Shown piece after piece: positions 52,008 to 61,279 of a stretch of DNA of 64,000 nt. This stretch comes from Bacteroidota bacterium (GTDB taxonomy: Bacteria; Bacteroidota; Bacteroidia; Chitinophagales; Chitinophagaceae). Numbering within the stretch: position 1 is the stretch's first letter; the number at the start of each line of letters is the position of its first letter. The position numbers were made by a program, and so were the translations under genes. The notes below the pieces were generated by a model. That model was not told the DNA's origin and searched no databases. It saw nothing but the letters and a program-made list of their open reading frames with translations. Location of the stretch: the NCBI GenBank assembly GCA_023428755.1, contig JAEYWX010000022.1, positions 86,229 to 150,228 on the forward strand, in the 5' to 3' direction.

Positions 52008-55000
52008 TTAAAAAGAAGTTCTGATGCCAATGTTCACACTCACAGGAACAGCGATGTTTCCATAGTCGAAACCTGATGCGCCAACACCTCTTGAGCCGGC
52101 GGTGTTACCATTTACTGCAGGGTCTGCACCACTGTAGTTCGTGATCAGGATCAGATCATTACATGTTACAAACGCACTCAGTGTTTTTAATACCTTTTGT
52201 TTGCTGATCATATTGCTGAAATTGTAAGAGAGGGTAATATCTCTCAAACGCAACCAGTTAATATTTTTTTCTATAAACTCCTCTTCCGGCATAGCGGTAA
52301 AGTAACCTTGTGAATAGAAGGGAGTAACGGCAATGGTGTTACGGGTTGGATTTGCAGTATTCTGCAAACCGTCCTGTAATACACCTTCAATGATGCGTGG
52401 GGTGAAACGGTCAGCTGTTTTTAAGCTCCTTCCCTGTGCTGTTAAAAACATATTGGTACCATTGAAAATGTCTCCACCTCTCCGCATATCCCATAACATG
52501 GTTAAGGAGAAATTTTTATACCGAAAACTGTTATTTATACCAACTGTGAAATCAGGGTTACGGTCGCCTCTTACTTTGAAAGCAGATTCAATTACCGGCA
52601 ATCCTGTTGTTGGATTGATAAGAATTTGTCCTGCATTGTTGCGCAGGTAACCATACGATGTAATTGAAGTAGTAGGGCCTCCGGTAGTTAAGCCACCACG
52701 TGCATTTCCAAACAACCATGTATCAGAAATATAAAACTCAGGCACGTTTGCCGGTAAACTCAGCACTTCGTTACGCATCCGGTTAAAGTTCAAACCAAGG
52801 TTCCAGCGGAAGTTTTGTGTTTGAACCGGAGTGATGTTAGCGGCAATTTCAATACCTGTGTTACGTGTTGAACCAACATTCAATGTGTTCAATACAAAAC
52901 CGGTACCATAGCTTGAACGGAAGTTTTCTACAATCTGATCCGTATTCAATGTATTGTAATAGGTAATGTCCAGATTTAATCTGCTTTTGAAGAGTCTGAA
53001 TTCAGTACCAATCTCATAGGTTTGTTGTTTTTCAGGAACTAAGAAGGGGTTGAGATTTGAAAATCCGTATGCAAAACCATCTCCACTGCTCCGTACATTT
53101 TGAAATACCGATTGATTGCTGTATGCTCCATTCAAACGAGCTGTAAAGGCAAGCGAACTACGCAGTTTCCAGTAATTCAGGATGTCTCCTTTTTTCAAAC
53201 CCGGAAAGATGTCGCTCATGATAAGCGATAAACTGGCACCGGGATAATTATAATAACGGCTGTCTTTCGGAAGCGTAGAAGCTGCTTCAAAACGATGTGT
53301 GTAACTCAGGAAAGCAAGATTTTTATAACTGATAGCAGCTTCACCGAAATAAGCCATCTGTCTAACAATTACCTGGTTGAAATCTCCAAAGTTGTTTCTG
53401 TTTAAACGAATACGGGTAGCAGGGTCTGTATTTGAGCTGTCCCTGCGTGTAGAGCTTTCCAAACGGGTACCATACACCGCAAACATTTCAGTTTTGTAGT
53501 CTTGCCACATAGTTCCCAACATCAGGCGTCCGCTGAAATCGCCAATTGTTTTCTTAAATGTTGCGTTTATTGTGTGGTTATATCCAAAATAACGGCGATA
53601 ATAATTATCAAGTGTACCGCCCTGTGCCGCTGTAGTTAAAAAGGATTGTTTATGAACCAAACGTGATCCTTCTGTTTGATAAGTATCGTAACCAAAACGG
53701 CCTTGCAGACTTACCCATTTTGCAGGGTTGATGTTGATACCTAAGGTATAGGTATAACGGTTGGTTACATCCTGTGAGTTTACATATTTTGCATTCCACA
53801 GTGGGTTATCGATTTCTAAAAGAGGATCGGTTGCATAGGCCAGTAACTTATTACCGTTGCCATCTTCAATGTTATTCAGATCAAGTTCATATGGCCAACG
53901 CAGCAAGTTTAACAAATAGCTGTTTGCACTGCGAAGAGGACGTTTAAATTCTGTTCTTGCAAAGGCAATGGCTGGTGTTATATCAATATATTTTCCAATT
54001 TTCGTAGTGTTGCTGATACGGGCGTTGTAACGTTTGTAATCGTTATAAGGAACCGTTCCTTGTATATCATTTAAGCTTCCACTTACTCTGAAAGAATAAT
54101 TCTTTTGACCAAATGCCAAGCTTAAATTATGAGTTTGAGAAACACCTGTTCTGAAAAACTTATCAATGTTATCATAAATAGAAGCTGTGCTTGGGTTTGG
54201 ATTGGGGGGGCCAAAGTATGTAAACGTTCTTTGTGGTGTACCGCCTGTACCACTCAAAAAGTTATCTGTTACACTTGGTACTCGGGTAATTTCAGAGAAA
54301 CGAACACTGTTATCGTAATTGATATCGAGTTTTTTACCGGTAGATGTTTTCTTAGTTGTGATGATGATTGCACCCGAACTGGCCTGGCTACCATAAAGTG
54401 CCGTTGCTTCTGGTCCTTTTAATACGGTGATCGACTCAATATCGTTGGGGTTAATGTCGGCAATACGGTTTGTATAGTCGTTGTCACGATTAGCACGGTC
54501 AAATGCAAGCCCTACTGTACCCGCACCACCACTTTCATTAATGGTTGAGTTGTCCATAATGATACCATCTACTACAAACAGTGGTTCATTGCTCAAGGCC
54601 ATTGAGTTAAAGCCTCTTATCACAATGGAAGATGATGCTCCTGCAATACCATTGGTTGGTGTAACCGTAATACCGGCAATGCGACCTTGCAGTGAGTTTA
54701 CAAAGTTTTCACGCTGTGTTTCCTGTATCTCTTTTCCGGTAACACCTTGTGTTGAATATCCCAGTTCACGAGGGTTTCGTTTAATGTCCATTGCAGTAAC
54801 AACTACTTCACTCAGTTGCTGCTTATCTGCAGTTTCAGTAAGATTTAAGTTAACGGTGGTGTTATCACCAACAGTTACTTCAACGTTCTTATAACCTAAG
54901 AACGAAAAGACTAAAACCTGTCCTTTATTGGCTTTAATACTGAAAGCACCAGAAGTATTGGTAGTTGTTCCGGTACGGCTGCCTTTAATTCTTACTGAAA

Positions 55001-55127
55001 CTCCTGGCAGAGGTGAATTGTCGGCGGCATCACGTATAACACCGGTAATTGTTTGTTCCTGCGCAAGTGTAATGAAACTTACCAGAACAAACAGGCTCGT
55101 GAAGAGCATGCGTTTGAATTTTCTCAT
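52008..55127 (-). CDS. SusC/RagA-family TonB-linked outer-membrane transporter
   Basis: A 1039-residue TonB-dependent importer. The signal peptide is MRKFKRMLFTSLFVLVSF-ITLAQ; upstream in-frame methionines at 55184 and 55169 would precede it without forming a signal and are rejected. The N-terminal domain TGVIRDAADNSPLPGVSVRIKG is the SusC carboxypeptidase-regulatory-like domain. The plug has GFNSMALSNEPLFVVDGIIMD, close to the SusC signature, and NDIESITVLKGPEATALYG. A large barrel ends in VSVNIGIRTSF. Its SusD partner follows by 19 bases. Upstream is a 255-base gap shared with the divergent CDF gene. Confidence 0.95.
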   Translation of the reverse strand: MRKFKRMLFTSLFVLVSFITLAQEQTITGVIRDAADNSPLPGVSVRIKGSRTGTTTNTSGAFSIKANKGQVLVFSFLGYKNVEVTVGDNTTVNLNLTETADKQQLSEVVVTAMDIKRNPRELGYSTQGVTGKEIQETQRENFVNSLQGRIAGITVTPTNGIAGASSSIVIRGFNSMALSNEPLFVVDGIIMDNSTINESGGAGTVGLAFDRANRDNDYTNRIADINPNDIESITVLKGPEATALYGSQASSGAIIITTKKTSTGKKLDINYDNSVRFSEITRVPSVTDNFLSGTGGTPQRTFTYFGPPNPNPSTASIYDNIDKFFRTGVSQTHNLSLAFGQKNYSFRVSGSLNDIQGTVPYNDYKRYNARISNTTKIGKYIDITPAIAFARTEFKRPLRSANSYLLNLLRWPYELDLNNIEDGNGNKLLAYATDPLLEIDNPLWNAKYVNSQDVTNRYTYTLGININPAKWVSLQGRFGYDTYQTEGSRLVHKQSFLTTAAQGGTLDNYYRRYFGYNHTINATFKKTIGDFSGRLMLGTMWQDYKTEMFAVYGTRLESSTRRDSSNTDPATRIRLNRNNFGDFNQVIVRQMAYFGEAAISYKNLAFLSYTHRFEAASTLPKDSRYYNYPGASLSLIMSDIFPGLKKGDILNYWKLRSSLAFTARLNGAYSNQSVFQNVRSSGDGFAYGFSNLNPFLVPEKQQTYEIGTEFRLFKSRLNLDITYYNTLNTDQIVENFRSSYGTGFVLNTLNVGSTRNTGIEIAANITPVQTQNFRWNLGLNFNRMRNEVLSLPANVPEFYISDTWLFGNARGGLTTGGPTTSITSYGYLRNNAGQILINPTTGLPVIESAFKVRGDRNPDFTVGINNSFRYKNFSLTMLWDMRRGGDIFNGTNMFLTAQGRSLKTADRFTPRIIEGVLQDGLQNTANPTRNTIAVTPFYSQGYFTAMPEEEFIEKNINWLRLRDITLSYNFSNMISKQKVLKTLSAFVTCNDLILITNYSGADPAVNGNTAGSRGVGASGFDYGNIAVPVSVNIGIRTSF

Positions 55128-55382
55128 AATCATGAAAGTTTGGTAGCCCAAATTAGGGAAATATTGCATAAAAAAGCAAAACATCCGCTACAAAAACTGC
55201 AAAAAGGTGCAAATTATTTGGAGAAGAGCAGCAGAAATCAGCATTAATGCATACTTAAATTGAATCGTGGTTGTTGATTTGCTGTTTTTAGCTGCCGGGT
55301 AGGGGTAAGTGGGGGCAATCACTATTGTGATCTATAAAATGTTACCTTTCTTATCTTTTACTCTGCCATTTTATATTATTAT

Positions 55383-56378
55383 ATGAACCCTTCCGGTAAT
55401 AACGACCTTTTCTACATCCGTCTTTCCTTTCTTTTCAGTACAGTGATCTGTGCTGTAAAATTTGTTGCATGGTTCGTTACAGGATCGCTGGTGATCTTGA
55501 GCGATGCATTAGAGTCCATTATTAATGTAGTAGCATCTGCGTTTGCCTGGTACAGTATTTATTTGTCCAACAAACCTAAAGACAGAGAACATCCCTACGG
55601 CCATGGAAAAATTGAATTCTTTTCCATCGGCTTTGAAGGTGCCATGATTCTCATTGCGGGTTTTGGAATTCTGATACAGGCCATCCTCTTTTTCTTCAAC
55701 CCAACACCGGTAAAGGATTTAACTACCGGCTTATGGTTAACATTGGCTGGAGGTGCTGCGAATTTTCTGTTGGGCTTTTTCTTGGTTCAGAAAGGAAAAA
55801 AGAACAACAGTCTTACACTGCAGGGGAACGGCAAACATATTTTAAGCGACAGTTACACCAGCATTGGTGTATTAGTGGCCATTGTGCTGATACTGCTTAC
55901 AGGTTATGAATGGATCGATCCCATTGCATCGATGATTGCAGCAGGCATTATCATTTTTACCGGGTTTAAACTGATGCGGAAATCGGTACAAGGCCTGATG
56001 GATGAGGTGGACATGAAAATTGTAGATGAGCTGGTTGAAATTTTAAAAGAACAACGGCATACAAACTGGATCGATATGCACAACCTGCGGGTACAGCAAT
56101 ACGGAAACTTTTATCATGTTGATTGCCATGTAACCATGCCGTATTATTTTTCACTGGAACAAGTGCATGAAGAAATTACAAGCCTTGATAAAGTACTGAA
56201 CTCAAAATTTCAAAAAGGCAGTATTGAATTTTTTATTCATACCGATCCATGTATACCCAGCAGTTGTGCACATTGCCAGTTGCTGGATTGCAAGGTGCGG
56301 CAACATCCGTTTCAGCAAACCATTGAATGGAGCCGTGAGAATTTATTGCCCAACCGCAAACATGCTTTTGTTGATTAA
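55383..56378 (+). CDS. Cation diffusion facilitator (CDF) metal efflux protein with Cys-rich C-terminus
   Basis: A 331-residue CDF antiporter exporting Zn, Fe, Co or Mn from the cytoplasm. Six membrane segments are visible. Metal-site residues are in helix 2, LSDALESIINVVAS, and helix 5, HILSDSYTSIGVL. The cytoplasmic domain follows (LMDEVDMKIVDELVEIL, YGNFYHVDCHVTMPYYFSLE, with HxDCH-type metal ligands). The end, HTDPCIPSSCAHCQLLDCKV, holds four cysteines within about 15 residues, an unusual addition that could bind metal or sense it. DREHPYGHGKIEF is the standard loop. It starts with ATG 55383. The gene is divergent from the SusC operon and convergent with the serine hydrolase, whose stop lies 9 bases away. 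Confidence 0.92.
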   Translation: MNPSGNNDLFYIRLSFLFSTVICAVKFVAWFVTGSLVILSDALESIINVVASAFAWYSIYLSNKPKDREHPYGHGKIEFFSIGFEGAMILIAGFGILIQAILFFFNPTPVKDLTTGLWLTLAGGAANFLLGFFLVQKGKKNNSLTLQGNGKHILSDSYTSIGVLVAIVLILLTGYEWIDPIASMIAAGIIIFTGFKLMRKSVQGLMDEVDMKIVDELVEILKEQRHTNWIDMHNLRVQQYGNFYHVDCHVTMPYYFSLEQVHEEITSLDKVLNSKFQKGSIEFFIHTDPCIPSSCAHCQLLDCKVRQHPFQQTIEWSRENLLPNRKHAFVD

Positions 56379-56386
56379 CGGTTGAC

Positions 56387-57547
56387 TTACTCTTCTTCTT
56401 CGTAACTGAATTTGAGCGGTGAAAGTGCTTCGATGAGTGGCTTTACACGGTATATATTCCTGTTCATCTTATTGCCCAGTATAATGATCGTCAATGAATC
56501 GGGGAGTACACGGTAAAACGTTGCATTGTTGCCATGCCACCATCCGTTGTGATAAATAATTTTCTGATCGTTGGCTAATGTGTACATCCGCCATCCCAAT
56601 CCATAGTTATGAATGCCCGGCTTTTCAAAACTGTAAGGCTGAAACGCAGAGTCGAGTGTTGACTGTTTGAATAATTTATTTCCATACAATGCCTGATCCC
56701 ATTTCAGCAGATCGGTAACAGTGCTGTAAATATTTTTATCGCCGTAGGTAACATCCAGCCAGGTAAATGCTTCCTGTACACCATTCCACATATAGGATGG
56801 TGTAACGGTTGCAGAATCGGAACGGTTAAAAACTTTGGTGCTCGTCATTTGCAAAGGCGTGAAAAATATTTCCTGCAAATAATCGCCATACAATTTTCCT
56901 GATACACGTTCGATGATCAAAGCGAGTAATACAAAGTTGGTGTTGGAATAATTGAAACGTCGGTTGGCCGGGTATTGCAGCGATGGTTTCAGATCGATCA
57001 ATGATTGCAATACATCTTCATTGGTAACTTTATTTTTCTTATCCCATTTTGAATCTTCAAGATAATAGGCATAGTTGGGTAAGCCGCTGCGCTGACTTAA
57101 CAATGTTTTCACCGTCATGCCTTTGTACGGAAACTGCGGAAAGAATTTTTGCAATGAATCATTGATGTTCAGCTTGCCTTCTTCGGCCAGCTTCAAAACA
57201 GCCATTGCTGTAAATGTTTTTGTAGTGGAAGCAATATGAAACGGAGTAGCTGCATTGATCGAGTCACTTCCTTTCAACTTCACCAATCCATTGTACACTT
57301 CAAACACTACCTGTCCTTTTTTTGCAACGAGCATGGCTCCATTAAAGCCAGTACGTTTGAGCGATGAATCATAAAAATCTTCAGCAATTGAACGATAACG
57401 TTCTGCTTCCTTTTTTGATAAAGGGGTCAGCAGTTGCTCCTCATTTTCAGCAGTTGCTTTTTTCTTGTTGGCCGTTGATGCACCACATCCTGTAAGAAAC
57501 AAAAGGGCGATTGTATAAAAGAACGTTCGTTTTTTAATCAAGATCAT
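56387..57547 (-). CDS. Lipoprotein serine hydrolase of the beta-lactamase/transpeptidase-like family
   Basis: A 386-residue class C beta-lactamase-like protein (PF00144 type). The N-terminus MILIKKRTFFYTIALLFLTG-C is a lipoprotein signal with the lipid-modified Cys at about residue 22, so it is probably periplasmic or outer-membrane bound. SxxK is in IASTTKTFTAMAVL (Ser nucleophile) and YxN is RFNYSNTNFVLL. A HNGWWHGNNATFY segment takes the place of the KTG motif, as often in esterase-like members. The substrate may be a D-amino-acid peptide or an ester; beta-lactamase activity should not be assumed. It starts with ATG 57547 and is divergent from serA. Confidence 0.9.
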   Translation of the reverse strand: MILIKKRTFFYTIALLFLTGCGASTANKKKATAENEEQLLTPLSKKEAERYRSIAEDFYDSSLKRTGFNGAMLVAKKGQVVFEVYNGLVKLKGSDSINAATPFHIASTTKTFTAMAVLKLAEEGKLNINDSLQKFFPQFPYKGMTVKTLLSQRSGLPNYAYYLEDSKWDKKNKVTNEDVLQSLIDLKPSLQYPANRRFNYSNTNFVLLALIIERVSGKLYGDYLQEIFFTPLQMTSTKVFNRSDSATVTPSYMWNGVQEAFTWLDVTYGDKNIYSTVTDLLKWDQALYGNKLFKQSTLDSAFQPYSFEKPGIHNYGLGWRMYTLANDQKIIYHNGWWHGNNATFYRVLPDSLTIIILGNKMNRNIYRVKPLIEALSPLKFSYEEEE

Positions 57548-57647
57548 GCGTTCGGTTTTTCGATCAGTTCGTTTTAATAATGACGGGTTATTGACAGTCT
57601 GTTATTGAAAAGTTACAAACAACACATTCTATTGATGTTTGGTGGAC

Positions 57648-57655
57648 TATCTTTG
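57648..57655 (+). promoter_or_regulatory. -7 element of serA
   Basis: TATCTTTG, an exact TAnnTTTG match, 32 bases before the serA ATG. The nearest TTG upstream (57632-57634) is only 13 bases away, so the -33 box is poorly defined. Confidence 0.45.
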
Positions 57656-57687
57656 CGCTGCAAAATAAGCAAATCACACTTACGACC

Positions 57688-58926
57688 ATGACAGAAAAAA
57701 AGACCACCAGTTATCCCAAAGAAAAGATCAAGATCCTGTTGCTGGAAAATATCAGTGAAACAGCAGTGCAAAATATTAAGGACAGTGGCTATGCCAGTGT
57801 AAAAAAACTCAGCGGTGCATTGAGTGAAGAAGAGCTCATCAAAGAAATAAAAGATGTGCACCTGCTGGGTATCCGTTCCAAAACACAGATCACGCAAAAG
57901 GTACTGGATGCCGCTACGAAATTGCAGGCAATCGGATGTTTTTGTATTGGCGTAAACCAGGTGAATTTGAAAGCTGCCACAACAAAAGGAGTGGTGGTAA
58001 TGAATGCGCCGTATAGTAATACACGAAGTGTGGCCGAACTGGTGATTGGTTTGAGTATTGTGCTCATCCGCAAAATCATTGATAAAAACAAAGCGGCACA
58101 CGAAGGTATCTGGAACAAAGATGCGAAAGGCAGTTACGAATTACGTGGAAAAACACTGGGTATTATTGGTTACGGCAGCATCGGCAGCCAGGTAAGTGTA
58201 TTGGCTGAATCGCTTGGGATGAAAGTGATCTATTACGATGTGGTTACCAAACTGCCATTGGGAAATGCAGAACAGTACAAGCATATGAAAGATGTATTGG
58301 CCAAGGCCGATGTAGTGACACTGCATGTGCCTGAAACCAATCAAACGAAAAATCTGATCAATAAATCAACACTGAAGCATTTTAAGAAAGGAGCTATCCT
58401 GCTTAACTATGCAAGGGGAGAAGTGGTGGATCTGGATGCATTGCGCCAGGCATTGCTTGATAAACATTTATCAGGTGCAGCCATTGATGTGTTTCCATGG
58501 GAGCCTGAAAAAAACGGCGATCGTTTTCAAACTCCCTTGCAGGATTTGCCCAATGTAATTCTTACACCACATATTGGCGGAAGTACCGAAGAGGCACAAC
58601 AGAATATTGGTGAAGATGTAAGTAACAAATTGGTGCAATTCCTTGAAAGAGGTATCACCATCGGATCGCATACTGTGCCTGAGCTGGCGTTGCCTATGCA
58701 GGAAGGTACACACCGTATCTTACACATTCACAAAAATGTACCGGGCGTACTGAGCCAGATCAACACACTGCTCAGCGATAACAAGATCAACATCCTGGGA
58801 CAGTATTTGAAAACCAACGACCAGATCGGTTATGTGGTACTGGATGTGGACAAGGCGCTTTCCAAAAAAGCAGTTGAATTATTGAAACAGGTGAAAGAAA
58901 CCATTAAAGTGCGGATGGTGTATTAA
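57688..58926 (+). CDS. serA: D-3-phosphoglycerate dehydrogenase
   Basis: Oxidises 3-phosphoglycerate to 3-phosphohydroxypyruvate with NAD, the first step of serine synthesis. The 412-residue length matches the E. coli type with a single C-terminal ACT domain. The NAD motif GYGSIGSQ is near residue 164, and HIGGSTEEAQQNIG and NYARGEVVDLDAL carry the catalytic His and Arg/Glu region. The ACT part begins near PGVLSQINTLLSDNKINIL, so serine feedback inhibition is plausible. Start ATG 57688. It is monocistronic, with a -7 element upstream and a terminator downstream. Confidence 0.95.
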   Translation: MTEKKTTSYPKEKIKILLLENISETAVQNIKDSGYASVKKLSGALSEEELIKEIKDVHLLGIRSKTQITQKVLDAATKLQAIGCFCIGVNQVNLKAATTKGVVVMNAPYSNTRSVAELVIGLSIVLIRKIIDKNKAAHEGIWNKDAKGSYELRGKTLGIIGYGSIGSQVSVLAESLGMKVIYYDVVTKLPLGNAEQYKHMKDVLAKADVVTLHVPETNQTKNLINKSTLKHFKKGAILLNYARGEVVDLDALRQALLDKHLSGAAIDVFPWEPEKNGDRFQTPLQDLPNVILTPHIGGSTEEAQQNIGEDVSNKLVQFLERGITIGSHTVPELALPMQEGTHRILHIHKNVPGVLSQINTLLSDNKINILGQYLKTNDQIGYVVLDVDKALSKKAVELLKQVKETIKVRMVY

Positions 58927-58950
58927 AATAAATTGATCGAAATTTTTCGA

Positions 58951-58981
58951 AAGCCCAGGCCTGCAAGCCGGGGCTTTTTTT
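58951..58981 (+). terminator. Intrinsic terminator of serA
   Basis: AAGCCCAGGC (58951-58960) pairs with GCCGGGGCTT (58967-58976) with a single A-G mismatch, 6-base loop, then a T run. Confidence 0.8.
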
Positions 58982-59037
58982 ATGCAGTCAAGTGTGTTTT
59001 ATTTTCTTTCCGGTGATTACTTGCGTAACTTTTGTAG

Positions 59038-59142
59038 CACGAAGTACACAAAGAAGGAAAGCACAAAGCACACAAGGATCTTGTGCACAAAACATTGAAT
59101 TTTTGCTGTGCTCTTTGTGAAGTACTTCGTGTGCTTTGTGCA
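59038..59142. repeat. Crossed inverted repeats between serA and ndh
   Basis: CACGAAGTAC (59038-59047) is complementary to GTACTTCGTG (59122-59131), and GCACAAAGCACAC (59061-59073) to GTGTGCTTTGTGC (59130-59142). The arms come in the order A, B, A', B', so both stems cannot form as a simple hairpin. Confidence 0.7.
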
Positions 59143-59217
59143 ACAACAAATTAAATTTTTCCGATATTTTCAAAAAATATTGAAAACTTAGTAACTTTAA
59201 GCCCTCAATCAAATAAC

Positions 59218-60480
59218 ATGAAACTCATCATTCTCGGTGGCGGATTTGGTGGCTTACGCCTGGCACGTTTACTCAGCAATAAAGAAGGGATCGATATTAC
59301 ATTAATTGACCGGTTCAACTATCACCAGTTTCAACCCTTGTTTTACCAGGTGGCAACAGCGGGATTGGATGCCTCCAATATTTCGTTTCCACTACGCAAA
59401 GCATTTCAAAAAAGTAAGAACGTACGCATCCGTATGGCCGAAGTGGAGCGTATTGATACAGATGCAAAACAGGTAATCACCAATGAAGGAACATACAACT
59501 ACGATTATCTGGTGATCGCTACCGGTGCCTCCACGAATTTCTTCGGTAATAAAAACCTGGAAGCGCATGCATTTCCCATGAAATCAACCGTGGAAGCATT
59601 GCAACTGCGGCATAAACTCATTCATAATTTTGAAGATGCATTGCATGTTACCGATCAGGAAGAATTACAACGGTTGATGAATGTAGTGGTGGTTGGTGGC
59701 GGCCCAACGGGTGTAGAGTTAAGTGGTGCCATTGCTGAAATGAAAAAATATGTGCTGCCAAAAGATTATCCCGAACTCGATTTCAGTAAGATGAATATCT
59801 ACCTGCTGGAAGGTGCGGGAAAAACATTGGCTTCCATGAGCGAAAAAAGCAGCGAACGCAGTTTAAACTATCTGCAACGCCTGGGTGTTACAGTTAAAAC
59901 CAATTCGTTGCTGCACGATTATGACGGGAAGAATGTAGCACTGAAAGATGGTACAAGTATTCCATCAACATTAGTTATTTGGGCGGCAGGTATTAAAGGA
60001 AATATTCCGGCGGGTATTGATGCCAGCTTAATTGCAAGAGGCAATCGTATTAAAGTAGATGCATACAACTTTGTACAGGGCTTCAACAATGTATTTGCCA
60101 TTGGCGATATTGCCTATATGGAAGAAGAGCCGTTTCCTAACGGTCATCCGCAGGTGGCACCGGTTGCCATACAGCAGGCTACATTACTGGCAACAAATTT
60201 GCTGAATCTGCGACAGGGAAAATTGGCGAAACCGTTTCGGTACAACGATAAAGGTGCCATGGCAACTGTTGGACGCAATTTGGCAGTAGTGGATGTACCC
60301 AAACCGAAACTTCATTTCGGCGGTTTTTTTGCATGGCTCATCTGGATGGGTTTGCACTTGATGTTGATACTGGGCGTAAAGAACCGATTCTTTGTATTTA
60401 CAAACTGGTTGTATAATTATTTCACCTACGATCAGAGTTTACGGCTGATCTTTAAAGAGTTTTACCGGAAGGAGGACTAA
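59218..60480 (+). CDS. ndh: Type II NADH dehydrogenase (NDH-2) / FAD-dependent pyridine nucleotide oxidoreductase
   Basis: Membrane-associated flavoprotein that passes electrons from NADH to quinone without pumping protons. The 420-residue protein has the FAD motif LIILGGGFGGLRLARLL at the N-terminus, LFYQVATAGLD (typical of NDH-2), the NADH motif VVVVGGGPTGVELSGAI near residue 160, and VFAIGDIAYMEEEPFPNGHP. The C-terminal hydrophobic and amphipathic stretch (FFAWLIWMGLHLMLILGV) is the usual membrane anchor. Its stop codon lies inside the left arm of a repeat hairpin. It is monocistronic. Confidence 0.93.
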   Translation: MKLIILGGGFGGLRLARLLSNKEGIDITLIDRFNYHQFQPLFYQVATAGLDASNISFPLRKAFQKSKNVRIRMAEVERIDTDAKQVITNEGTYNYDYLVIATGASTNFFGNKNLEAHAFPMKSTVEALQLRHKLIHNFEDALHVTDQEELQRLMNVVVVGGGPTGVELSGAIAEMKKYVLPKDYPELDFSKMNIYLLEGAGKTLASMSEKSSERSLNYLQRLGVTVKTNSLLHDYDGKNVALKDGTSIPSTLVIWAAGIKGNIPAGIDASLIARGNRIKVDAYNFVQGFNNVFAIGDIAYMEEEPFPNGHPQVAPVAIQQATLLATNLLNLRQGKLAKPFRYNDKGAMATVGRNLAVVDVPKPKLHFGGFFAWLIWMGLHLMLILGVKNRFFVFTNWLYNYFTYDQSLRLIFKEFYRKED

Positions 60481-60543
60481 GGTTGCCAACCTTTGTAAGC
60501 CTGCCGACGAATGGTATACAGTTTTAATAAGGTTGGCAACCTT
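60479..60543. repeat. Intergenic hairpin element, family A copy 2
   Basis: AAGGTTGCCAACCTT (60479-60493) and AAGGTTGGCAACCTT (60529-60543) are perfect reverse complements over a 35-base loop, ending just before the DUF2071 gene. The arms match those of the element at 24763-24830. The left arm includes the last two bases of the ndh stop codon. Confidence 0.8.
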
Positions 60544-60551
60544 TTAAAAAT

Positions 60552-61277
60552 ATGATGAATAAAAACAGACAGACAACAGCATTTCTTTCTGCTGAATGGC
60601 GGAACCTGGTGATGATGAACTTTGTGGTGGCGGAAGAAGTGTTGAAGCCATACTTGCCAACAGGCGTTGAGTTAGATGCGTACGAGGGTAAATGCTATGT
60701 AAGTTTTGTGGCGTTTCATTTTCTTAATACGAAAGTGAAAGGCATTGGTTTTCCGTTTCATCGAGATTTTGAAGAGATCAATCTGCGGTTTTATGTAAAG
60801 TACAATGATGCAGGCGAGTGGAAGAGGGGCGTGGTGTTCATTAGTGAGCTGGTGCCCAAACGCATGATCACCTGGATTGCTCAATTGATTTACCAGGAAA
60901 AATATAGTTATTCTCCTATCAAAAGCAAGATCGAACAAACCAATCAAAGGCACCTTCGTTTTGAATGGGGTAGAGAAATGCAATATGAACTAAAAGTTGA
61001 AACAGAAATTCAGGTGCAACCCATTCCCAAAGGCAGCAAAGAAGAATTTATTTTTGAACACTACTGGGGCTACACATCGCTGTCACAATTCCGCACCGGT
61101 GAATACCGGGTAGAACATCCCCGCTGGAATATTTATCCTGTCAATCATTTTTCCTATACAATTGATTTTGGAAAATTATACGGTGAAGATTTTTCTTTCC
61201 TCAACAACATGCAGCCCGATTCATTGTTTGTAGCCGAAGGGTCGGATGTGCGTGTGTATGAGCGGAAGATACTTTGA
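60552..61277 (+). CDS. DUF2071 (YqjF-like) protein
   Basis: A 241-residue protein of the DUF2071 family (YqjF-like), which has no established function. Matching features are LSAEWRNLVMMNFVVAEEVL, PYLPTGVELDAYEGKCYVSFVAF and NLRFYVKYNDAGEWKRGVVFISE, the usual beta-rich core. It starts with ATG 60552, 8 bases after the repeat element. It has no signal peptide and no membrane segment and is apparently cytoplasmic. Co-transcription with ndh is possible only if the intervening hairpin is not a terminator. Confidence 0.82.
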   Translation: MMNKNRQTTAFLSAEWRNLVMMNFVVAEEVLKPYLPTGVELDAYEGKCYVSFVAFHFLNTKVKGIGFPFHRDFEEINLRFYVKYNDAGEWKRGVVFISELVPKRMITWIAQLIYQEKYSYSPIKSKIEQTNQRHLRFEWGREMQYELKVETEIQVQPIPKGSKEEFIFEHYWGYTSLSQFRTGEYRVEHPRWNIYPVNHFSYTIDFGKLYGEDFSFLNNMQPDSLFVAEGSDVRVYERKIL

Positions 61278-61279
61278 TG

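Noticed and set aside
47028..55127. Polysaccharide utilisation locus
   Set aside because: There is a SusC/SusD pair, but no carbohydrate-active enzyme or dedicated regulator lies within or beside it.
56387..57547. Antibiotic-resistance beta-lactamase
   Set aside because: The serine-hydrolase fold is clear, but the KTG motif is replaced and most such lipoproteins are esterases or peptidases of unknown role.
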